Under the pieces are notes generated by a model. The model had not been told where the DNA came from. It saw only the letters and a program-made list of their open reading frames with translations, and searched no databases. Made by a program: the position numbers and the translations under genes. Below, piece by piece: positions 25,884 through 34,758 of a stretch of DNA of 64,000 nt. Origin of the DNA: Poseidonocella sp. HB161398 (lineage in GTDB: Bacteria > Pseudomonadota > Alphaproteobacteria > Rhodobacterales > Rhodobacteraceae). Numbering within the stretch: position 1 is the first letter of the stretch; every line of letters starts with the position of its first letter. The stretch spans positions 124,001 through 188,000 of the forward strand of contig NZ_VATA01000004.1 in NCBI RefSeq assembly GCF_005870025.1, in the 5' to 3' direction.

Positions 25884-27676
25884 GCCGCCTCTCCGTCCGC
25901 CGCAGGGTCGATCGAGGGCAGCGTGACGGTGAAGACCGCGCCGCCGCCTTCCCGGTTCCGCCCCTCGATATTGCCGCCGAAGCTCTGCACCAGCCCGTAG
26001 GAAATGGAAAGTCCCAGCCCCATGCCCTCGCCCGGGCCGACCTCCTTGGTGGTGTAGAACGGGTCGAAGATGCGGTCGGGATGCGCCAGGCCCGGCCCGC
26101 GGTCGGCCACCGAAAGGCGCAGCGCCCCGTCCGTCTCCTCCAGCCGGATCGCCAGCTCGCCCTGGCCGGGCCCCATCGCGTCGAGCGCGTTCAGCACGAG
26201 GTTCGTCACCACCTGCTGCAGCCGCACCTCGCCCGCCATCACACGCAGCGGCGCCGCGGGCGGCTGCCAGTCGAGCGCGACGCCGCGCAGCCGCGGCTCG
26301 GCCATCTCCAGCGCCGCGCCGATCACCCGGACCGGATCGACCGCGCGCACCGGCGCGTTCTCCTGCCGGGCGAAGGCGCGCAGGTTGCGGATGATCCGCG
26401 CCATCCGCGCACCGAGCTCGGAAATGCGCGCGAGGTTCTGCGCCACCACATCGGTGCGGCCGCGATCGAGCAGCAGCTGGGCGTTCTCCGAAAAGGACTG
26501 GATCGCCATCAGCGGCTGGTTCAGCTCGTGGCTGATCCCCGCCGACATCTCGCCGAGCGCCGAGAGCTTGCCCGCCTGCACCAGCCGGTCCTGCGCCGCC
26601 TTGAGCCGGGCCTCGGCCTCCTTGCGCTCGGCCACCTCGTGGCGCAGCCGGGTATTCGCCGCCGACAGCTCGCGCGTGCGGCTAGCGACCCGGGTTTCCA
26701 GGACCTCCTTGGCGGCCGCCTCCACCGCGAGCCGCGCGCGCAGCGCGTCGCGCCGCTCCAGCACCCAGAGGCCGAGCGCCGCCGCCAGCAGGCTCGCCAG
26801 CACCGCGAGCCCGGTCTGGGTCGCCGCCATGCGCTGCGCCGTGGAGACATCGAGCAGGACCTCCGCCTGCATGCCGATCTGCGGCAGCTCCCGCTCGGCA
26901 TGCAGCCCGAGCCGCGGCAGGTAGCGCCCGCCCGCCGGGATGCGCCAGAGCTCGTGGCCCGCCACCTCGCGGGCGCGGTAGTCCGGGAAGCCGCCATCGC
27001 CCGCCCCCATCTGCGCAAGCACCAGCTCGCTGCGGTTCGACAGCATCACCCGGCCCTTCGCGTCGCGGAAGAAGACCGCGGTCGGATCAGCGCGCCATTC
27101 CGCCTCGATCGCCTCCAGGTCGACCGCCATCGCCAGGAAGCCCGAGGGCGGCGAGAGACGCTGGCCGAAGACCGGCGCGGCAAAGGCAAAGCTGCGCCGT
27201 CCGGTCTCGGGGTCGACGCCGGAGACAAGCCCCAGCGCGCCCTGCAGGGCCCGCTCCGCCGCGGTCTTCCACAGCTCGGGCACGCCGCGGCTGCGGTCGA
27301 GATCGCTGCGCGCCGCCACCCGCCCGTCGCGGCGGAAGACCGCGATCCGCAGCGCCCCGGTCTTGTCGGCGATCGATTGCAGAAGCGCCTCGGCCTCGCG
27401 CCGCGACACCTCCTGCAGCGTCGGGTCGAGCGCGGCGAAGCCCGGGCGCAAGAGCGCCTCCACCTCGGGATGGTCCGAGAGCAGCACGGCCAGCTCGCGG
27501 TAGCTCTGCAGCTGCGCGATCAGCCGGTCCGAGGTCTGGCCCAGATCGCTTTCCGCCCGGGTCGCCACCAGCCGCAGGGCCGAGCGCCAGCTCGCCTCCC
27601 AGACGGCCACCCCGATCACGGCCGAGCCGCAGATCAGGAGGAGGGCAAGCAGGAGGCGGCGGCGGATCAGGGTCAT
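25880..27676 (-). CDS. dctB: DctB-like sensor histidine kinase
   Basis: About 598 residues from ATG 27676 (MTLIRRR); an ATG 12 bases further up is also possible. Membrane segments LLLALLLICGSAVIGVAVW and TGLAVLASLLAAALGLWVLE bracket a periplasmic sensor of about 270 residues, the size and position of the double-PAS (dCache) dicarboxylate sensor of DctB. A coiled coil (LETRVASRTRELSAANTRL) leads to the phosphorylated histidine in MSAGISHELNQPLMAIQ and an ATP-binding domain with N box NLVLNALDA, DRGPGL, and GMGLGLSISYG. It forms a two-gene operon with the degenerate DctD. Confidence 0.87.
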   Translation of the reverse strand: MTLIRRRLLLALLLICGSAVIGVAVWEASWRSALRLVATRAESDLGQTSDRLIAQLQSYRELAVLLSDHPEVEALLRPGFAALDPTLQEVSRREAEALLQSIADKTGALRIAVFRRDGRVAARSDLDRSRGVPELWKTAAERALQGALGLVSGVDPETGRRSFAFAAPVFGQRLSPPSGFLAMAVDLEAIEAEWRADPTAVFFRDAKGRVMLSNRSELVLAQMGAGDGGFPDYRAREVAGHELWRIPAGGRYLPRLGLHAERELPQIGMQAEVLLDVSTAQRMAATQTGLAVLASLLAAALGLWVLERRDALRARLAVEAAAKEVLETRVASRTRELSAANTRLRHEVAERKEAEARLKAAQDRLVQAGKLSALGEMSAGISHELNQPLMAIQSFSENAQLLLDRGRTDVVAQNLARISELGARMARIIRNLRAFARQENAPVRAVDPVRVIGAALEMAEPRLRGVALDWQPPAAPLRVMAGEVRLQQVVTNLVLNALDAMGPGQGELAIRLEETDGALRLSVADRGPGLAHPDRIFDPFYTTKEVGPGEGMGLGLSISYGLVQSFGGNIEGRNREGGGAVFTVTLPSIDPAADGEAA

Positions 27677-27759
27677 GGCGGCAACCATAGGCCGCGCCCG
27701 CAGCCGTTCCAATCCCCGCCGCGCTTGGCAAGCCGCGCGCGCTTGCGTATCGCGGGGCC

Positions 27760-28944
27760 ATGCAGAGCTTCCGCCAGCCCCCCGCCGATCCCGCCTTCGT
27801 CCAGGACCCCTATCCCGCCTACGAGGCGATGCGCGCCCGGGGGCCGGTCGTCTTCTGGGAAGACTACGGCATGGCCGCCGCGGTCTCGCACGAGGCGGTG
27901 CAGGGCATCCTGCGCAGCCGCGACTTCGCCCGGCTGCCGCCCGCGGGCATGGAGGCGCCCGCCCCCTGGGATACGCTCCCGGCCTTCCGGCGGCTGGAGG
28001 AGGCCTCGATGCTCTCGAACGAGGCGCCGCGCCATCCGGTGCTGCGCCGCTCGGTGGTGACGGCTTTCACCAATGCCCGCGTGCAGGCAATGGCCGGGCG
28101 GATCGAGACGCTCTGCCACCAGCTGGTCGACGCCTTCCCTTCAGGGCCCTTCGACCTGCTCGCCGCCTATGCCGTGCCGATCCCGGTGACGGTGATCGCC
28201 GAAATGCTGGGCGAGCCGGTGGCGCTGGCGCCCAAGCTGCTCGACTGGTCGCATGCGATGGTGCGGCTCTACACCCAGGCGCCAAGCGCGGCCGAGCGCG
28301 CCGCGGCCGAGGCCGCCTCTGCCGAGTTCGCCGCGCATCTGGAGGCCTCGCTCGATGCCCGGGCCCCGCGCAGCGACGGCGATCTGGCCGAGGCGCTGCT
28401 GGCCGAGGAGGCCGCCGGGCGGCTGAGCCGCGACGAGGTGATCGGCACCTGCGTTCTGCTGCTAAATGCCGGGCACGAGGCGACGGTCCACGCGATCGGC
28501 AATGCGGTGAAGCTGCTGCTCGCCCAGCCCGGTCCGGCGGCGCTGGCCGCGGAGGACACCGTGGCGGCGACGGCGGAAGAGACTCTGCGGCTCGACCCGG
28601 CGCTGCATCTCTTCACCCGCTACGCGCAGCGCCCGGTGGAGATCGCGGGCTGCCGCTTCGCGCCCGGGGACCAGGTCGCCTGCCTCCTGGGGGCCGCGAA
28701 CCGCGACGCGGCGGTCTTCGCCGATCCGGCCGCCTTCCGCCCCGGGCGCAGCCAGAAGGCGATGACGAGCTTCGGCGCGGGCGTGCATTTCTGCCTCGGC
28801 GCGCCGCTGGCGCGGCTGGAACTGCAGATCGCGCTCCGCGTCCTTTTCGCCCGCTGCCCCGGCCTGCAGCTGGCCGAGCCGCCGCTCTATGCGCCGACCT
28901 ACCATTTCCACGGGCTTTCCCGGCTAATGGTGACGCAAGGTTAG
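27760..28944 (+). CDS. Cytochrome P450
   Basis: 394-residue soluble bacterial P450. The heme-thiolate loop is FGAGVHFCLGAPLARLELQI, the ExxR motif is EETLR, and the I-helix reads LLLNAGHEATVHAIGN, where AGHEAT replaces the usual AGxD/ET. The helix C region HPVLRRSVVTAFT fits CYP family enzymes of actinobacterial and alphaproteobacterial type. No ferredoxin or reductase gene is adjacent, so electrons must come from elsewhere. Substrate cannot be told. Start follows no strong ribosome-binding site. Confidence 0.9.
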   Translation: MQSFRQPPADPAFVQDPYPAYEAMRARGPVVFWEDYGMAAAVSHEAVQGILRSRDFARLPPAGMEAPAPWDTLPAFRRLEEASMLSNEAPRHPVLRRSVVTAFTNARVQAMAGRIETLCHQLVDAFPSGPFDLLAAYAVPIPVTVIAEMLGEPVALAPKLLDWSHAMVRLYTQAPSAAERAAAEAASAEFAAHLEASLDARAPRSDGDLAEALLAEEAAGRLSRDEVIGTCVLLLNAGHEATVHAIGNAVKLLLAQPGPAALAAEDTVAATAEETLRLDPALHLFTRYAQRPVEIAGCRFAPGDQVACLLGAANRDAAVFADPAAFRPGRSQKAMTSFGAGVHFCLGAPLARLELQIALRVLFARCPGLQLAEPPLYAPTYHFHGLSRLMVTQG

Positions 28945-28966
28945 GCCTTGAGCTGCCCACAATCCC

Positions 28967-29029
28967 TTGTGGACAGAATCCGGCCTGCCCCGTAATCTGG
29001 ACCCGAGCAGTTATACAGACTTATCCACA
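28967..29029. promoter_or_regulatory. DnaA-box-like sequences upstream of dnaB
   Basis: TTATCCACA at 29021-29029 is a perfect consensus DnaA box. TGTGGACAG at 28968-28976 is a reverse-orientation near match (7 of 9). Both lie in the 156-bp gap before the replicative helicase gene, and could bind DnaA to tune its expression. Without a skew analysis there is no reason to call this an origin. Confidence 0.45.
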
Positions 29030-29100
29030 AGATATCCGCCTTGCTCCCCCCAGGCGCTTGGCGCTATCCCGCCCGGTACGGGTGAAAAGAGGCAGGAACC

Positions 29101-30588
29101 ATGAACGACATGGGTCAGATCGGCGCGCAAAGTGCCGATGAAGTCAGCGACGCGCTACCGCATTCCATCGAAGCCGAGCAGCAGCTTCTGGGCGCGGTCC
29201 TGACCAATGACCGGGTCTTCGACCGGGTCGCATCGATCCTGAAAGCGGATCATTTCTACGACCCCGTGCACGGGCGCATCTTCGAAGTCGCAGCCAGCCG
29301 TTTCGCCAAGAACGCGCTGGTCAGCCCGGTGACGCTGGGCGCCTTCCTGGAGGACGATCCGGGGCTGGGCGAACTCGGCGGTCCGGCCTATCTGGCGCGG
29401 CTCGCGGGCGCGGCGATCTCCACCTTCGCGGCGGCCGACTACGCGCAGCTGATCCACGACATGTACATGCGCCGCCAGCTCATGCAGCTCGGCCGCGACA
29501 TCTCGGACCGCGCGCGCCGGGTCGATGCCGAGAGCGAGCCGAAGGACCAGATCGTCGAGGCCGAGCAGGCGCTCTACGCGATGGGCGAGCAGGGACAGGC
29601 GTCGAAGGGCTTCACCTCCTTCCTGCGCGCCGTGACCGAGGCGGTGAATGTCGCCAATGCCGCCTACCAGCGCGACGGCGGCCTCGCGGGCATCTCCACC
29701 GGGCTCGACGATCTCGACAAGAAGCTGGGCGGGCTCCACCGTTCGGACCTTCTGATCCTCGCCGGGCGCCCCTCGATGGGCAAGACCTCGCTGGCAACCA
29801 ACATCGCCTTCAACATCGCCAAGGCCTACCGCAAGGGCACCCTGCCCGACGGCACCGAGGGCGCGGTGAATGGCGGCGTGGTCGGCTTCTACTCGCTGGA
29901 GATGTCCTCCGAGCAGCTCGCCGCGCGGGTCCTGTCGGAAGCCTCCGAGGTCCCCTCCGAGCAGATCCGCCGCGGTGACATGACCGAGGCCGAGTTCCGC
30001 CGCTTCGTCGAGGCGGCGAAGACGCTGGAATCCTGCCCGCTCTATATCGACGACACGCCCGCCCTGCCGATCTCGCAGCTTGCGGCGCGGGCGCGGCGGC
30101 TGAAGCGGACTCACGGGCTCGACGCGCTGATCGTCGACTACCTGCAGCTCGTCCGCCCCGCGACCGCCAAGGACAGCCGGGTCAACGAGGTCTCGGAGAT
30201 CACCCAGGGCCTCAAGGCGATCGCGAAGGAGCTGAACATCCCGGTGGTGGCGCTGTCGCAGCTCAGCCGCGCGGTGGAAAGCCGCGAGGACAAGCGCCCG
30301 CAGCTTTCCGACCTGCGCGAATCCGGCTCGATCGAGCAGGATGCCGACGTGGTGATGTTCGTGTTCCGCGAGGAATACTACAAGGAGCGCGAGAAGCCCT
30401 CCGACGACAATCTCGAGGCGATGGCGAAGTGGCAGGAAACCATGGAGCGCTGCCACGGCAAGGCCGAGGTCATCCTGGGCAAGCAGCGCCACGGCCCGAT
30501 CGGCACCGTGGAGCTGAGCTTCGAAGGGCGCTTCACCCGCTTCGGCAATCTGATCAAGCCCTGGCAGAACGGAAGCGAGAGCTTCTAG
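29101..30588 (+). CDS. dnaB: Replicative DNA helicase DnaB
   Basis: 495-residue hexameric 5'-3' helicase of the replication fork. N-terminal domain begins PHSIEAEQQLLGAVLTNDRV; the RecA-like C-terminal domain follows at about residue 195 with Walker A AGRPSMGKTSLA, the switch GFYSLEMSSEQLAAR, Walker B LIVDYLQL, and the DNA-binding QLSRAVESREDKRPQLSDLRESGSIEQ region (split here only for description). No intein is present at the usual Walker A or H4 sites. Start ATG follows GGCAGGAACC. DnaA-like boxes lie upstream. Confidence 0.96.
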   Translation: MNDMGQIGAQSADEVSDALPHSIEAEQQLLGAVLTNDRVFDRVASILKADHFYDPVHGRIFEVAASRFAKNALVSPVTLGAFLEDDPGLGELGGPAYLARLAGAAISTFAAADYAQLIHDMYMRRQLMQLGRDISDRARRVDAESEPKDQIVEAEQALYAMGEQGQASKGFTSFLRAVTEAVNVANAAYQRDGGLAGISTGLDDLDKKLGGLHRSDLLILAGRPSMGKTSLATNIAFNIAKAYRKGTLPDGTEGAVNGGVVGFYSLEMSSEQLAARVLSEASEVPSEQIRRGDMTEAEFRRFVEAAKTLESCPLYIDDTPALPISQLAARARRLKRTHGLDALIVDYLQLVRPATAKDSRVNEVSEITQGLKAIAKELNIPVVALSQLSRAVESREDKRPQLSDLRESGSIEQDADVVMFVFREEYYKEREKPSDDNLEAMAKWQETMERCHGKAEVILGKQRHGPIGTVELSFEGRFTRFGNLIKPWQNGSESF

Positions 30589-30599
30589 GTCGCCAGGTG

Positions 30600-31214
30600 T
30601 CAGGCCGCCTGCAGTAGCGGCCGCGCCGCCGCCCGCTCTGCCAGGCGGGCGGCGCATTCCTGCAGCCGCCAGTCGGCCTCGGCGGTGCAGTCCCAGCGGC
30701 AGAGCCAGGTCTCGCGGCCATCCGTCTCGAAGCTGTCGAGATGCCTCGACGCCCAGCCGTTGCGGGCGATCGCCTTGGCCACCCCGGGATAGACGACGCC
30801 GAAAAGCTGCTCCTGCCCGCTGCGGCGGCCATGGCGGCAGAGGCCGATCAGCAGCTCCGTCACCGCCTCGCGGCAGAGCCGCCCGCCGAGCCCCGGCGCG
30901 CTGCAGAACCGCGTCACCTCGCTCATCCGCTGCAGCTCGCGGCGATGGCGGCGCCACAGATGCGGGAAGGCGGCGGCCGTCATGCTGCCCGCGGCCGCGC
31001 GGCGCAGCCGCAGCGAGGCCAGGTGCCGCCCCTCCCGCGCGACCATCAGGTATTCCGTTCCCCGGCGGTCGAACCCGTCGATTTCCGCCCCGGTCTCGCT
31101 GAGCTTCAGCTCCCAGCGGTGGCGGCCGACGAACTGCGCGGCACGGTCAAGGTGCATGGCCCCTGCCAGGGCGGATGCGGCGGCGAAGTCTTCGTAATTG
31201 TAGATAGAGGTCAT
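30600..31214 (-). CDS. luxI: Acyl-homoserine-lactone synthase (LuxI family)
   Basis: 204 residues from ATG 31214 (MTSIYNY) with AGGGAG upstream. The invariant LuxI residues are at expected positions: R24, F28 and W34 (AAQFVGRHRW), the acidic set E44, D46, D49 (EIDGFD), R69 (ASLR), F83 and E99/R102 (SEVTRF). It should make an N-acyl-homoserine lactone from SAM and an acyl donor. It is divergent from a LuxR-type gene with a perfect palindrome between them. The C-terminal 60 residues are variable, as usual. Confidence 0.88.
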   Translation of the reverse strand: MTSIYNYEDFAAASALAGAMHLDRAAQFVGRHRWELKLSETGAEIDGFDRRGTEYLMVAREGRHLASLRLRRAAAGSMTAAAFPHLWRRHRRELQRMSEVTRFCSAPGLGGRLCREAVTELLIGLCRHGRRSGQEQLFGVVYPGVAKAIARNGWASRHLDSFETDGRETWLCRWDCTAEADWRLQECAARLAERAAARPLLQAA

Positions 31215-31237
31215 GCTCTTTCTCCCTGAGATTGCTA

Positions 31238-31255
31238 CCAATTAGAACAAATTGG
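31238..31255. promoter_or_regulatory. Lux-box-like palindrome between luxI and luxR
   Basis: CCAATT and AATTGG face each other over 6 nt (AGAACA), an 18-bp symmetric site in the 133-bp divergent region. Its centre is 32 bp before the luxI start. Size and symmetry fit a LuxR-family dimer site, although the sequence differs from the V. fischeri lux box. It probably lets the adjacent regulator control luxI. Confidence 0.55.
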
Positions 31256-31347
31256 AAACATCCTCAGGAAGCTTCAGAGCGGTTTAGAAAAGGTATCCGG
31301 TTGTAAAAATTCTTCCTGCATCCGGGAAATATCGTTATCCTCGAAGC

Positions 31348-32265
31348 ATGATGGCGAATTGGGTCTACACTTCTCTCGTGACTACCATTGGTTCGCTGAA
31401 AGACGCCGGCGAGGACACGCTGGCAGCGGACATCCTGCGGATCGCGCAGTCTCAGGACATCGGAACTCTCCGCGTCTTCCGGCACGAAGAGGCAGAGCAG
31501 CTTTCCGGACGGATCGACGATGTGCGCGACACGGCGGGCATGGGCGCGATGCTCAAGCCGCTGGCCGCGCTCTTCGGCGCCAACCATGCCACCGTCCATG
31601 TCGTCACCGACACGCCCTCGATGCTGATCGACCCGCGCGTGATCACGACCTATCCCGACAGCTGGATCACCCGCTATGTCGAGCGCAGCTATTCGGCGAT
31701 CGACCCGGTGATCGCGCGGGCGCGCAGCACCGATGGCGGGTTCTTCTGGGACAGCCTGGAGCGCAGCTCGCCGCGGGTGGCGGGCTTCTTCGCCTCCGCC
31801 TCGGAGCTGGGGGTCGGCGCGGCCGGCTATACCCTGCCCAAGCGGATCTGGAAGGATCTTCGCGTCGCCCTCACGCTCTCTTCGGTGCAGACCGACCTGG
31901 CCTTCCGCGACGCGATGGAGCCGCAGCTGGGGGATTTCGAGATCATCGCCGAGCAGGTCCTGCGCAGCTTCGCCGAGCTCGCCTCCGAGGAGGTGCGCGC
32001 CGACAGCCGCCCGCCGCTGGAGCTGTTGCGGCTGCTCTATGCGCTGTCCCAGGGCGCGACGCTGGAGGAGGCCTGCGCGCGCTACGGCCATCCGGAGGCG
32101 GCCGAGGCCGAGGCCGAGATCCGCGCCTACTACGGCACGCGGACGCTGGTGCAGGCGGCGATGATCGCCGCCCGGCTGCGCCATCTGGAGGCCCTGCCCT
32201 TCGACCGCAGCGACATCGCCGGCACCGCCGACGGCGCGGCGCCGCTGCCCGACGGCAGCGGCTGA
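31348..32265 (+). CDS. luxR: LuxR-family autoinducer-binding regulator with diverged DNA-binding end
   Basis: 305 residues, longer than the usual 235-250. The autoinducer-binding domain is recognised by WITRYVERSYSAIDPVIARA, which carries the W-x3-Y and D-P ligand contacts, and by FFWDSLE. The C-terminal 70 residues, where the LuxR HTH should be, match only loosely: LLRLLYALSQGATLEEACARYG then YYGTRTLVQAAMIAARL, lacking the ExEVL and ISxxTVKxH signature. About 60 extra N-terminal residues precede the ligand domain. It is divergent from luxI and ends 7 nt from the convergent htpX. Confidence 0.75.
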   Translation: MMANWVYTSLVTTIGSLKDAGEDTLAADILRIAQSQDIGTLRVFRHEEAEQLSGRIDDVRDTAGMGAMLKPLAALFGANHATVHVVTDTPSMLIDPRVITTYPDSWITRYVERSYSAIDPVIARARSTDGGFFWDSLERSSPRVAGFFASASELGVGAAGYTLPKRIWKDLRVALTLSSVQTDLAFRDAMEPQLGDFEIIAEQVLRSFAELASEEVRADSRPPLELLRLLYALSQGATLEEACARYGHPEAAEAEAEIRAYYGTRTLVQAAMIAARLRHLEALPFDRSDIAGTADGAAPLPDGSG

Positions 32266-32272
32266 GGCCGGG

Positions 32273-33187
32273 TCAGCCCCAGGGACCGCTGCGCTTGCGC
32301 GACACGCGCGGCACCGCCGACGGTTCGGGTGCGGCATGCCGTGCCGCGGCAGGACGGCCGCCCGACATGGCCCGCAGGGCCGCCACGCGGTTCTCGGTCG
32401 CCGGGTGGGTGGCGAAGAGATTGTCCATCTTGCCGCCATGCAGCGGATTGACGATGAACATATGCGCCGTCGCCGGGTTCCGCTCCGCCGCCATGTTGTC
32501 GATCCGCGGCGCCGTGCGGCCCAGCCCTTCCAGCGCGGAGGCCAGCCATTCGGGATTGCCGCAGATCTCGGCGCCGATCCGGTCGGCCTCGTATTCGCGC
32601 GAGCGCGAGATCGCCATCTGCACCAGCGACGCGGCCAGGGGCGCGAGGATCATCATCGCGATCGTCCCGGCAATCCCCATCCGCTCGCGGCTGCCGCCGA
32701 AGAAGAGCGCGAAATTCGCAAGCATGGAAATCGCCCCCGCGAAGGTCGCGGTGATCGTCATGATCAGCGTGTCGCGGTTGCGGATATGGGCCAGCTCATG
32801 CGCGACGACCCCGGCGACTTCCTCGCGGCTGAGCGTGCGCAGCAGGCCCGAGGTCACCGCCACGGCGGCATTCTGCGGGCTGCGCCCGGTGGCAAAGGCG
32901 TTGGGCTGCGGCTCGTCGATCAGGTAGACGGCCGGCACCGGCAGGTCGGCCCGCTCGGCGAGGCCGCGCACCATGTCATTGAGCCCGTAGCGGTCCCCGG
33001 CAGCCAGGAAATGCGCATTGTGCATGCGCAGCACCATCTTGTCGGAATTCCACCAGCCGACCAGGTTCATCGCTGCGGCCACGACCAGCGCGATCATCGC
33101 GCCGCCGCTGCCGCCCAGGAGGTAGCCCACCCCCATGAACAGCGCCGTCATCGCGGCCATCAGCATTGCGGTCTTCACATAGCCCAT
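32273..33187 (-). CDS. htpX: Membrane zinc metalloprotease HtpX
   Basis: Inner-membrane M48B protease (304 aa) that degrades damaged membrane proteins, partly overlapping FtsH. Two N-terminal membrane segments ([39 protein letters not shown]), zinc site HELAH, a second hydrophobic pair after it, and the third ligand region [30 protein letters not shown] is the conserved HtpX box. Start follows GGAGGTAG. Convergent with luxR. Confidence 0.93.
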   Translation of the reverse strand: MGYVKTAMLMAAMTALFMGVGYLLGGSGGAMIALVVAAAMNLVGWWNSDKMVLRMHNAHFLAAGDRYGLNDMVRGLAERADLPVPAVYLIDEPQPNAFATGRSPQNAAVAVTSGLLRTLSREEVAGVVAHELAHIRNRDTLIMTITATFAGAISMLANFALFFGGSRERMGIAGTIAMMILAPLAASLVQMAISRSREYEADRIGAEICGNPEWLASALEGLGRTAPRIDNMAAERNPATAHMFIVNPLHGGKMDNLFATHPATENRVAALRAMSGGRPAAARHAAPEPSAVPRVSRKRSGPWG

Positions 33188-33249
33188 CTCTACCTCCGGA
33201 ACTGCCTTCCGGATATGGGCCGCCCGATGAGCCGCGGCAAGCCTGTCGC

Positions 33250-33281
33250 GAAAAAGCGAAGGGCCCCCCGTGCGGGAGGCC
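33250..33281 (-). terminator. Intrinsic terminator after the VPLPA-CTERM gene
   Basis: On the minus strand GGCCTCCCG pairs with CGGGGGGCC (one T-G pair) over CA, followed a few bases later by TTTTT. It lies between the VPLPA-CTERM stop and htpX and would end the former transcript. Confidence 0.75.
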
Positions 33282-33326
33282 TTTCAGAGATCATGCCACG
33301 TGAATCGGGGCCCTGCGGGTTCCCGG

Positions 33327-33965
33327 TCAGGTCCGGCGGGACCGGCGTCGCAGGCCCGCGAGGGCGCCGACACCGCCCATCAGCAGCAGCGCCGGAACCG
33401 GCAGCGGAACGGCCGCGGCCTGCAGATCGGTGCCGGAGCGCACCAGGATGGTCTCGTGCGCCGGGTCGTAGATGGTCAGGCCGCGGTTGCCGGCCAGCTT
33501 GAGATCGAAGACATCGTCATCGGGCGTGGTGCCGATGGTGCCGGTGGTGAAGGTCAGGGTGCCGATCACCGAGCCGTCGGACAGGTCGTCCAAGAGGTCA
33601 TAGCCGACGCCGATCGCGGCGTTGCCAGAAACTTCGAATTCCTTGGTCAGGCCGCTGATGCCGGAGGCGAAGGAGAAATACCAGTCGCCGTCGACATTGA
33701 TCTCGGCCATGTCATTGGCGATCAGCGTGAAGCGCCACAGTTCCGGCGTGCCGCCCATCGTGTCGCCGCCGGCCGTCGTGTAAAGCACGTCGATCGCGTA
33801 GGTGGTGTCCGACGACAGGTAGCAGACATTGCTGACGCTGTCGGAAAAGCCGACCACCCCGTCGCAATCATCGGTATCCAGCATCAGGGACGCCTGGCTC
33901 GCCGTCGCCGCCATCAGCAGCGCTGCGCCCCCCGCCAGGCTCCGGATAGCGGTTGCCATTCTCAT
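33327..33965 (-). CDS. VPLPA-CTERM sorting-domain secreted protein
   Basis: 212 residues. Signal peptide (SLAGGAALLMAATASQA) and an acidic, Thr/Gly-rich beta-type domain with one cysteine pair (DDCDGV, NVCYL). The C-terminus reads VPLPVPALLLMGGVGALAGL then RRRSRRT: the VPLPA motif, hydrophobic helix and Arg cluster of the CTERM sorting signal. Such proteins are processed by an exosortase-type enzyme and tied to surface polysaccharide; no exosortase gene is in the window. Start ATG 33965 follows AAGGA. Confidence 0.8.
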   Translation of the reverse strand: MRMATAIRSLAGGAALLMAATASQASLMLDTDDCDGVVGFSDSVSNVCYLSSDTTYAIDVLYTTAGGDTMGGTPELWRFTLIANDMAEINVDGDWYFSFASGISGLTKEFEVSGNAAIGVGYDLLDDLSDGSVIGTLTFTTGTIGTTPDDDVFDLKLAGNRGLTIYDPAHETILVRSGTDLQAAAVPLPVPALLLMGGVGALAGLRRRSRRT

Positions 33966-34280
33966 TCCAATAATTCCTTCTCAAACTCGCAGGGAAAATC
34001 CTGTTGAGGTTATACACGATTCACAATGCACGCTTACACAGATAATTGTCTCCAATCTGCTAATCCCATGACATTTCCTAGGGATGGCGGGAGAGGGTTA
34101 ACGCTTTACTAAAATCCGGCGCAGTTTGTCCGGAGTTTACATGCACAACGGACAGGATTTGTCCACCTCCGCTCCAGCCCCGCGGGAAATCCTCCCCTGC
34201 CGCGAATCAGCCTCCGCCGGCGCCGGTTCTGGCACGCTGCCTGCTTTTCCAGAGGCAGCACGACGCCGCAAGGGGAACCC
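33966..34280. other. AT-rich intergenic region
   Basis: 315 bp without a gene, clearly lower in G+C than its surroundings. TGTCCG (34127-34132) and CGGACA (34149-34154) form a spaced 6-bp inverted repeat, with a further TTTGTCC behind it. The AT-rich half next to 33966 is a likely promoter zone for the VPLPA-CTERM gene, but no hexamer pair stands out. Confidence 0.5.
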
Positions 34281-34676
34281 ATGTCCATTGTCACCTTCTA
34301 CGAAAAGCCCGGCTGCATCTCGAACACCCGGCAGAAGCAGCTGCTGAAGGCCTCGGGCCATCTGCTGAAGGTCCGCAGCCTGCTGGAGCACCCCTGGACG
34401 CCGGAGGAGCTGCGGCCGTTCTTCGGCAGCCTGCCGGTGGCCGCCTGGTTCAACCCGACCGCCCCGGCGGTGAAATCCGGCAGGATCCGGCCCGCGACGC
34501 TGGACGAGGCGCAGGCGCTGGCGCTGCTCTGCGCCGATCCGATCCTGATCCGGCGCCCGCTGATCGAGGCCGAGGGCCGCCGCGGCGCGGGGTTCGACGC
34601 CGCCGGGATCCATGCCTGGATCGGGCTCGCCGACCCCGGCACCGAGGTCGACGACCGCTGCGCCAGCGGCGGCTGA
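34281..34676 (+). CDS. ArsC/Spx-like nitrogenase-associated family protein
   Basis: 131-residue thioredoxin-fold protein of the ArsC/Spx superfamily. VTFYEKPGCISNTRQKQLLKAS has a single cysteine where ArsC has CxxC-type chemistry, and FFGSLPVAAWFNPTAPAVKSG followed by ALALLCADPILIRRPLIE matches the subfamily first named nitrogenase-associated protein. No nif genes are near, so the name should not be taken as function. Last residues carry extra cysteine in DDRCASGG. Confidence 0.75.
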   Translation: MSIVTFYEKPGCISNTRQKQLLKASGHLLKVRSLLEHPWTPEELRPFFGSLPVAAWFNPTAPAVKSGRIRPATLDEAQALALLCADPILIRRPLIEAEGRRGAGFDAAGIHAWIGLADPGTEVDDRCASGG

Positions 34677-34758
34677 GCCGACCGCGGCCGGCTTTTTCCT
34701 GTGCAAGCCGGACCTGCCCAGCTATCTCTTCCGAAAGGACTTTCCGGAGAGGCAGGCG

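Noticed and set aside
34281-34676. Nitrogenase-related function for the ArsC-like gene
   Set aside because: The subfamily name is historical. No nif or mo-cofactor genes are near it.
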